10,366 bases of DNA from an uncultured Collinsella sp. (lineage in GTDB: Bacteria; Actinomycetota; Coriobacteriia; Coriobacteriales; Coriobacteriaceae), in NCBI GenBank assembly GCA_958405565.1, contig CATYEN010000067.1:1-10366 (forward strand), given 5' to 3'. The notes below the pieces were generated by a model that saw only the letters and a list, made by a program, of their open reading frames with translations, was not told where the DNA came from and did no database searches. The position numbers and the translations under genes were made by a program. Below, piece by piece: positions 6,214-10,366 of the stretch. Every line of letters starts with the position of its first letter. Position 1 is the first letter of the stretch.

Positions 6214-6660
6214 CTACAGCTGCTCGAGCATAGCGGTGCAACCGGCGAGCACGTCGCGGTAGGTGGCATCGAAGTTGCCGGTGTACCAGGGATCGGCCAC
6301 GTCGCCGGGGCGCTCAGTCCAATCGAGCAAGCGCGTAATCTTGCCGTCGGGGTCGTCGCCAAAGATGCGACGCAGGCCACGCGCGTTCTCAGCATCCATA
6401 TAGACAATGTGATCCCAGTCGCCATACTCCGCGCGACGCGCCTGTCGCGCGCGGTGGGCAACGACGGGAATCCCGACCTCGCGCAGCTTGGCGACGGTGC
6501 CACGGTGCGGTGGGTTGCCAAGCTCCTCGGTCGAGGTCGCCGCGGAATCGATGACAAACTCGCCCGCGCGCCCAGCGCGGTGCACCAGCTCGGTAAACAC
6601 CGACTCGGCCATCGTCGAGCGGCAGATGTTGCCGTGACAGATAAACAGTACGCGTTGCAT
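6214..6660 (-). CDS. Low-molecular-weight protein tyrosine phosphatase
   Basis: A 148-aa cytosolic phosphatase. The N-terminal P-loop is C8-HGNICRS with nucleophile C8 and R14 (CX5R), directly after strand VLFI. The general-acid loop is D123-PWY. These positions and the total length are typical of the LMW-PTP family, which removes phosphate from Tyr in proteins, often in control of capsule or exopolysaccharide systems. No tyrosine kinase or polysaccharide gene is nearby, so it appears to stand alone. The start at 6660 has AAAGGAAA at good spacing. An in-frame ATG at 6687 would add nine residues before the conserved strand and has no good site. It converges on the kinase operon with 132 bp between stops. 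The related arsenate reductase family is less likely because the acid loop is PTP-like. Confidence 0.88.
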   Translation of the reverse strand: MQRVLFICHGNICRSTMAESVFTELVHRAGRAGEFVIDSAATSTEELGNPPHRGTVAKLREVGIPVVAHRARQARRAEYGDWDHIVYMDAENARGLRRIFGDDPDGKITRLLDWTERPGDVADPWYTGNFDATYRDVLAGCTAMLEQL

Positions 6661-6886
6661 ATGCGGTTTCCTTTCGATCGCCATCATCGAACTCGAGTAT
6701 TGCGTCTACGTTTACGTCCACGTGACAACGGAGCAGGGTCAAATAGTTATCTCTACCTGCGATAATAACAAGATAAGACCTTTATCCCCAACACTTCTGC
6801 TGCATTCAACGAGTTAAATGGCTCTAAAAAATAGTTTCCGATATAGGGAAGGAAATCCACTTTATTAAGGTCGGAAATCAGTCAAA

Positions 6887-6936
6887 AGTAAAAGCAAAAG
6901 TAGTAAAAACGTAGTACGGCTCAAATTTTTACTACC
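6887..6936 (-). terminator. Int-proximal AT-rich hairpin and probable Int arm sites
   Basis: GTAGTAAAAA (6900-6909) and TTTTTACTAC (6926-6935) are perfect 10-bp inverted repeats just beyond the integrase stop. On the minus strand the hairpin is followed by TTTTGCTTTTACTTTT, fitting a terminator for int. A further GTAGTA lies in the loop (6911-6916). The repeated GTAGTAAA core also resembles the arm-type site bound by the N-terminal domain of Tn916 integrase, as I remember it, so the segment may serve both purposes. Confidence 0.5.
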
Positions 6937-6941
6937 AATGT

Positions 6942-8138
6942 CTACCTGCGGTTTTGTTCAATAGCAAGCATCTCGTCTTGAATATCTTCAAGCCCAAGAT
7001 GGGTGTAAACGTTGTAGGTGGTGCTGATATCCGAGTGCCCCATAATGTATCTGAGCTTTGCTGGACTCATGCCAGCGCGCGCCATTCGGCTACAGAAAGT
7101 GTGTCTGAGCTGGTGCGGAGTTATATGAGGCAGTTCTTCCTTATAGATGCGGTTGTGCTTAATGACGGCGCGTTTGAGCCTATGCTCCCAATGCAGAGCA
7201 ACGCATGGCATCTCATCCTTGTCTAGGCAGATGAAGCCTCTTACCCCATCAATAACAGGCTCTTCTTTTGGCTGCGCCCTCTGTCCGATGAGACTGTGGA
7301 AGGCCTTTTCGACAGAAGCGGTCATAGGGATATACCTCATACCAGATTTCGTCTTGGGTTCTTCAATGTAATACTGCATATCTCTCGCACGATGGAGTTG
7401 CTTTTGAACGTATATGCAGTGATTTTCGAAGTCAATGTCATCAAGGGTTAGGCCGCAGTATTCAGAAATTCTGAGTCCAGTGTTCAACAAGATGAAGTAA
7501 GTCTCAAAGTAGCGCGAGAAGTGATGATCCGAGCGCATAAATTCAAGGAATAGTCGTTCCTGTCTAACGCTTAACGATTCTCTGGATACCGTATCGTTGA
7601 CCAGCACATTGATAAGTTCGAAGTTAAAAGGGTTGCGTCTTATAATTCCGCATTCTTCGGCCAGTTGGAAAGCTGGTCTGAGTACGCCTCGGATGCTACA
7701 GACGCTGCTATATCCCTTTCCAACATCTTGCTGAAGGTGGATAAGCCATTTCTTTGCGTCCAACACCGTAATGTTTGATATTTTGGCTTTGCTGAAGCTG
7801 TCTGTTTTCAGGTAATTGGTGACGGTTTTATAGGCGCTAACGGTTGTCTTTCGTACCGCAACCTTGGTCGCAAGGTAGTTCTCAACCAGAGTCATGACGT
7901 TCATGTTCTCAGGTGCGATGTGGTCGAAGAGGTCTTTTTGAACCTGCTGCTCTTTTTGTCTTAAGCAGAGGTCTCTCTTTTTGCCGTGCGGCGTTTGGTC
8001 GTGAATTGTCAAAGTCCACGAATAGACAAAGCAGGTTTTTCCCATCCAATTGGTGTATTTGAAGGAGTAGCGACCGTCTGGGCGCTGGCCTTCTCCGCGA
8101 TGGAGAACTCGACCCTTGTTATCTTTCCTATTCGACAT
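6942..8138 (-). CDS. int: Tn916-family tyrosine recombinase (integrase)
   Basis: A 398-aa site-specific recombinase, close to the 405 aa of Tn916 Int as I recall. Residues 1-60 match the arm-binding N-terminal domain (GRVLHRGEGQRPDGRY, then FVYSW); 80-180 is the SAM-like core-binding domain; 185-385 is the catalytic domain. Catalytic residues are visible: R223 (TGLRIS), K264 (PKTKSG), H342 and R345 (HQLRHTF), H368 (MGHSD) and nucleophile Y378 (VYTHL), so the enzyme looks intact. It would integrate and excise its element by strand exchange at short core sites. The ATG at 8138 has GAAAGGAG at good spacing. No excisionase gene lies upstream, unlike Tn916, and no conjugation genes are seen. The gene is more AT-rich than the chromosomal block on its left, consistent with recent transfer. 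In Tn916-like elements int lies at one end, so the element should extend to the right. Confidence 0.95.
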   Translation of the reverse strand: MSNRKDNKGRVLHRGEGQRPDGRYSFKYTNWMGKTCFVYSWTLTIHDQTPHGKKRDLCLRQKEQQVQKDLFDHIAPENMNVMTLVENYLATKVAVRKTTVSAYKTVTNYLKTDSFSKAKISNITVLDAKKWLIHLQQDVGKGYSSVCSIRGVLRPAFQLAEECGIIRRNPFNFELINVLVNDTVSRESLSVRQERLFLEFMRSDHHFSRYFETYFILLNTGLRISEYCGLTLDDIDFENHCIYVQKQLHRARDMQYYIEEPKTKSGMRYIPMTASVEKAFHSLIGQRAQPKEEPVIDGVRGFICLDKDEMPCVALHWEHRLKRAVIKHNRIYKEELPHITPHQLRHTFCSRMARAGMSPAKLRYIMGHSDISTTYNVYTHLGLEDIQDEMLAIEQNRR

Positions 8139-8424
8139 AGCTTGAATCTCCTTTCAGAGACTCAAGCACGACAAACATGATTGTAGCTATGGGGTTGTCT
8201 ATGCCATGGTAAAAGGGTTCGTTTATTGGGTTAAATCAAAGGAAATGAGGCCTATTTGCCCCGTTGGGGCTGGGGCTGGAGTAAGTGCCCATCGGTGCAA
8301 TTCCAAGCCTTAATTTCGCTCTCAGCGTTCATACTTGCTATAGGGTTGAGCGAACATCAATTGGAATCGCAGTTTGATTGAGTCCTAGTAGTTTCGATGA
8401 CTTTATAGGTCGCATGAATACAAA
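8139..8424. other. Gene-free stretch upstream of int
   Basis: No gene is supported here; specifically, no small excisionase frame. The stretch must hold the int promoter on the minus strand, but I find no convincing -35/-10 pair. It contains a short GC hairpin (GCCCC, 8258-8262, with GGGGC, 8266-8270) and the nested inverted repeats described separately. Confidence 0.6.
8296..8371. repeat. Nested inverted repeats upstream of int
   Basis: TGCAATTCCAA (8296-8306) pairs with TTGGAATCGCA (8361-8371) with one mismatch. Inside it TTCGCTC (8315-8321) pairs perfectly with GAGCGAA (8348-8354). The two stems are separated by short symmetric loops (8 and 6 bases), the look of a folded RNA or a protein-binding dyad. 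It could be an int leader structure, a recombination site or a small RNA; nothing in the sequence decides this. Confidence 0.5.
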
Positions 8425-8462
8425 AGGCTGCGCAGCGTCAATGCTTGGGGCGCTGCGCAGCC
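8425..8462 (-). terminator. Intrinsic terminator of the secreted-protein gene
   Basis: GGCTGCGCAGCG (8426-8437) and CGCTGCGCAGCC (8451-8462) pair perfectly around a 13-base loop. On the minus strand the stem is preceded by A-rich sequence and followed by TTTTGTATTC, 32 bases after the stop codon. It separates this gene's transcript from int. Confidence 0.8.
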
Positions 8463-8493
8463 GCTATTTCTTTAATTGGGCGAAGGGGAGAGT

Positions 8494-9756
8494 CTAGTTC
8501 TCTAATTGCATGAATTGAATGCTGCCGCCCTCGTTATCGTAGTGTTCATCCGCCACTACAAGGTAGACATCCCAGTTCTCATCGGTGGTCTTCCACCAAT
8601 CGTAGCTGTTCATGTCGTTGCCCCCGTTGAGTTGGGATATGTCTTTGGTCTCGTATTCGTTGCCGAAATAGGATGCGAGGGTGTTGACGGCGTAATCTCT
8701 ATCGGAGGCGTAGTCGCTTAAAGGCCATTTGAAAAAGAGGTTAATTACTTTTCCAGAATCTTTATCGATATCGTATAGAAATTCCCCATCAATCCCGAGG
8801 AAGGTGACCTTCTCGCGTAAATCGGCCCCATCCTCTTTCGCGCTTGGAATTGCCTTTTTAACGTATTGAGAGGTCTGCCCTATATATTTCAACCGCTCTC
8901 GTACTTGGTCAAGCTCTTTATTTACGGTGTCATGGTCAAGCGGCGTTTTGGTTTCCGTGGGTGCGGCTACGGTCGTGATAATGGATGCCTGCAGAAGGGT
9001 ATACCCACCGTTTTTTGTCCTGCTGTAGGTGAAGCCGTTCCTGCTTGCCGCGCCCTGCTCATCGATTTCTTTGACGATTTCACCGACCGAATCCCAGTCA
9101 AGTGACGGGTCGCATGCCTCAATCATCGCCACAAGGAAGCGTGCCATTTTTTTGTCATAGCTACTTTGGTTGTTGTCGAGCATGATAACGATGCCGTAGT
9201 TGAGAGGTTCTGTATAGAGAAGGGTTGGGTCGAGGTTCTTGTCCTTCAGTGAAAAAGAGAGCTGCCCCGCCATCTCGTCATTCAAGTCATTAATTGAATA
9301 GACAGTCAGTTTGTAGTCGTATTCTTCATGCACTGTAAAATCGCTGTCGTTAAGCTCTCGAAGTCTTTTTTCGAAAACCTTCGAGTAGGTGTCTGAACAT
9401 ATGGTCAGCTTTTCGTTCTCCAGAAACGAGGTAACCTTCTCTGTCTTTTTCTCAATTGTTTTCTCGCAGCGAGAACATGTTTTGACATAGACCCTTTCGG
9501 AGAACGTGGAGTCGAATCCATCGTCTTTCCAGTCTTCAAGTTTGTGACCCAGCGGATCGCCCTCGGTTGCCCCGCATTCCTTGCAGGTCTTAGGTTTGGT
9601 GCAGGTCGCTTTCTTCCATTTATGAGTGTGGAAAATGTTGAGCGGTGCACTCGAATTCGGTTCTGCGGCAAGGCTAGGCACTAAAGCAATCGCGCAAACC
9701 AATACGAGGGCAATCGTAACTAAGAGGGCTAGTTGTTTGTTCGTTGGCTTCTTCAT
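8494..9756 (-). CDS. Secreted protein of unknown function with a CxxC zinc-ribbon-like N-terminus
   Basis: A 420-aa protein I do not recognise. Residues 1-31 are a clear Sec signal peptide (basic MKKPTNK, hydrophobic 9-26, likely cleavage after PSLAA); there is no lipobox Cys at the cleavage site. The mature N-terminus has HTHKW (43-47), then C52, C58-KEC61 and C94-SRC97, with the PKTCKECGATEG...LGH pattern seen in surface proteins of gut Gram-positives, suggesting a small zinc ribbon or disulfide module. The rest (110-420) is charged and looks like two related alpha/beta units (about 135-265 and 317-405), with no sortase signal, membrane anchor or known catalytic motif. The ATG at 9756 is preceded by GGAAGGAG; a TTG-initiated extension to 9858 would put sequence before the signal peptide and is unlikely. 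The gene lies beside the integrase on the same strand but has its own terminator, as expected for cargo. Confidence 0.8.
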   Translation of the reverse strand: MKKPTNKQLALLVTIALVLVCAIALVPSLAAEPNSSAPLNIFHTHKWKKATCTKPKTCKECGATEGDPLGHKLEDWKDDGFDSTFSERVYVKTCSRCEKTIEKKTEKVTSFLENEKLTICSDTYSKVFEKRLRELNDSDFTVHEEYDYKLTVYSINDLNDEMAGQLSFSLKDKNLDPTLLYTEPLNYGIVIMLDNNQSSYDKKMARFLVAMIEACDPSLDWDSVGEIVKEIDEQGAASRNGFTYSRTKNGGYTLLQASIITTVAAPTETKTPLDHDTVNKELDQVRERLKYIGQTSQYVKKAIPSAKEDGADLREKVTFLGIDGEFLYDIDKDSGKVINLFFKWPLSDYASDRDYAVNTLASYFGNEYETKDISQLNGGNDMNSYDWWKTTDENWDVYLVVADEHYDNEGGSIQFMQLEN

Positions 9757-9845
9757 CCGCTCTCCTTCCAAAGGTATCCCGACAACCGTGGAAGGGGAGA
9801 AGCACATCATTGCAATTAAGCGATGTGGAGGACACCTACCACAGT

Positions 9846-9986
9846 TACCACACCGCAAGGCTTCACATGCATACGCGAACAGACCTTGAAAGGCGGGTGC
9901 CCTCCAATTCGCCTGTTTGCATACGCAAAGCAGCAGCTATGCCATTGTGAAGCTCCATCCAAATATATGGATGTTGCGGTGTGGTA
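9846..9986 (-). promoter_or_regulatory. Candidate structured 5' leader of the secreted-protein gene
   Basis: TACCACACCGCAA (9846-9858) is the perfect complement of 9974-9986, and GCTTCACA (9860-9867) of 9946-9953, giving a 21-bp long-range stem. On the right side a local hairpin, CATCCA (9956-9961) with TGGATG (9968-9973), is inserted. GGCG (9892-9895) can pair with CGCC (9910-9913), and GCATACGC occurs twice (9869-9876 and 9919-9926). A promoter candidate places transcription start at the outer edge of this stem, so the RNA would begin with the structure. I cannot assign it to a known riboswitch class; a transposon-derived inverted repeat is the main alternative. Confidence 0.45.
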
Positions 9987-9992
9987 GATGAG

Positions 9993-10001
9993 ATTGTATC
10001 A
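9993..10001 (-). promoter_or_regulatory. Candidate extended -10 promoter for the secreted-protein gene
   Basis: The minus strand reads TGATACAAT, a TGn extension plus TACAAT (five of six -10 bases). No good -35 is visible, which an extended -10 can tolerate. The predicted start is near 9986, about 230 bases before the ATG. Confidence 0.4.
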
Positions 10002-10366
10002 AGGGGATGAGCTTTCATGCGATACAAAGACGCGAACGGTATTGCCTCCTGCTTGCACCTCTCAGAACCTCTAGATTCAAGGCGCTCTTGGCAGTTAACG
10101 GCTTTTTCGATATCAACAGGAATTTGACATTGAAAGTAATCCATTTGGCGTAGGGGCTAGCGGACGGTGGGATTTCATCTACCTGTCATGTTGAGTTCAA
10201 CTACATAGTGGCTAAACGGGAAGGCAAAGCGCTTTCAAGGTGTAAATATGCCCCCATACCTGTTGTTGAAAACAGCTAGCTGTCATGGCTGGTTCATTTG
10301 AGATTGGTTCAACGACCCTGTTTGCATGTGGATAGTTTTCATCGGTCAATTTAGAACACGTAGCAC
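10002..10366. other. Gene-free right edge of the acquired region
   Basis: I find no supported gene, RNA or recognisable element end here. A 93-codon minus-strand frame (10144-9863) lacks a ribosome binding site. Small palindromes are present: TTGTATC (9994-10000) with GATACAA (10021-10027), GTTGAGTTCAAC (10190-10201) and the perfect ACAGCTAGCTGT (10272-10283). The stretch may be the upstream region of a gene beyond the window or decayed mobile DNA. Confidence 0.5.

Noticed and set aside
8139..8493. An excisionase gene next to int
   Set aside because: I looked for a small basic protein as in Tn916 on both strands. Only an antisense shadow of the int start is open here.
9757..9858. TTG-initiated N-terminal extension of the secreted protein containing CGNCGRC
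   Set aside because: The pattern resembles a zinc-binding motif (as in RecQ C-termini), but it would precede a clear signal peptide, and the ATG at 9756 has an excellent ribosome binding site.
9863..10144. A 93-codon minus-strand frame beginning MDYFQCQIPVDIEK
   Set aside because: The ATG has no Shine-Dalgarno sequence upstream, the frame runs into the structured leader of the next gene and no family is recognisable. It could be a remnant, but I cannot support it.
10290..10366. A GGTTCAACGACC segment resembling a tRNA T-loop
   Set aside because: No acceptor, D or anticodon stems can be formed around it, so it is not a tRNA gene or a convincing att site.
1..10366. CRISPR array, toxin-antitoxin or phage-defence system
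   Set aside because: No regularly spaced repeats, cas genes, small toxin pairs or defence-type nucleases or helicases are visible. The unexplained content is non-coding structure and one secreted orphan.

Overview
The window looks like chromosome from a high-GC Gram-positive gut actinobacterium, most probably Collinsella or a close relative in the Coriobacteriia. This is inferred from the strong G/C preference at third codon positions, clear GGAGG-type ribosome binding sites and the style of the proteins. No rRNA or other taxonomic marker is present. The left two thirds (1 to about 6700) reads as ordinary core or accessory chromosome. The right third (about 6750 to 10366) is visibly more AT-rich and reads as horizontally acquired DNA.

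Left block, minus strand: a three-gene operon, marR, then ABC-B, then ABC-A. It has a well-formed promoter (perfect TTGACA, 17-base spacer, TAGATT) with an inverted repeat over the start site, so a MarR repressor probably controls itself and a heterodimeric multidrug ABC exporter. The exporter subunits divide the work as in the TM287/TM288, LmrCD and BmrCD pairs. ABC-B carries the degenerate Walker B and H-loop, and ABC-A carries the degenerate signature and the catalytic Glu. All genes overlap by 8 bases. Downstream lie a 35-bp-arm hairpin and a terminator hairpin.

Middle block, plus strand: a pyridoxamine/pyridoxal kinase gene followed, with the same 8-base overlap, by a Cys-rich TIGR04076-type small protein. 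It ends in a hairpin terminator built from an 18-base sequence that occurs three times. The gap between marR and the kinase gene (4490-4934) is packed with palindromes, including a 100-bp MITE-like element flanked by 5-bp direct repeats. Convergent to this block is a low-molecular-weight protein tyrosine phosphatase gene.

Right block, minus strand: a Tn916-family tyrosine integrase with repeats beyond its stop that resemble Int arm-binding sites, then a separately transcribed secreted protein of unknown function with two CxxC pairs and a long structured leader. No excisionase, conjugation or mobilisation genes are visible, so this is either one end of a larger element running off the right edge or a decayed island. 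I see no CRISPR array, rRNA or tRNA gene. The most unusual parts are the structured non-coding elements and the integrase-linked secreted protein. I do not see convincing evidence for a complete new multi-gene system.
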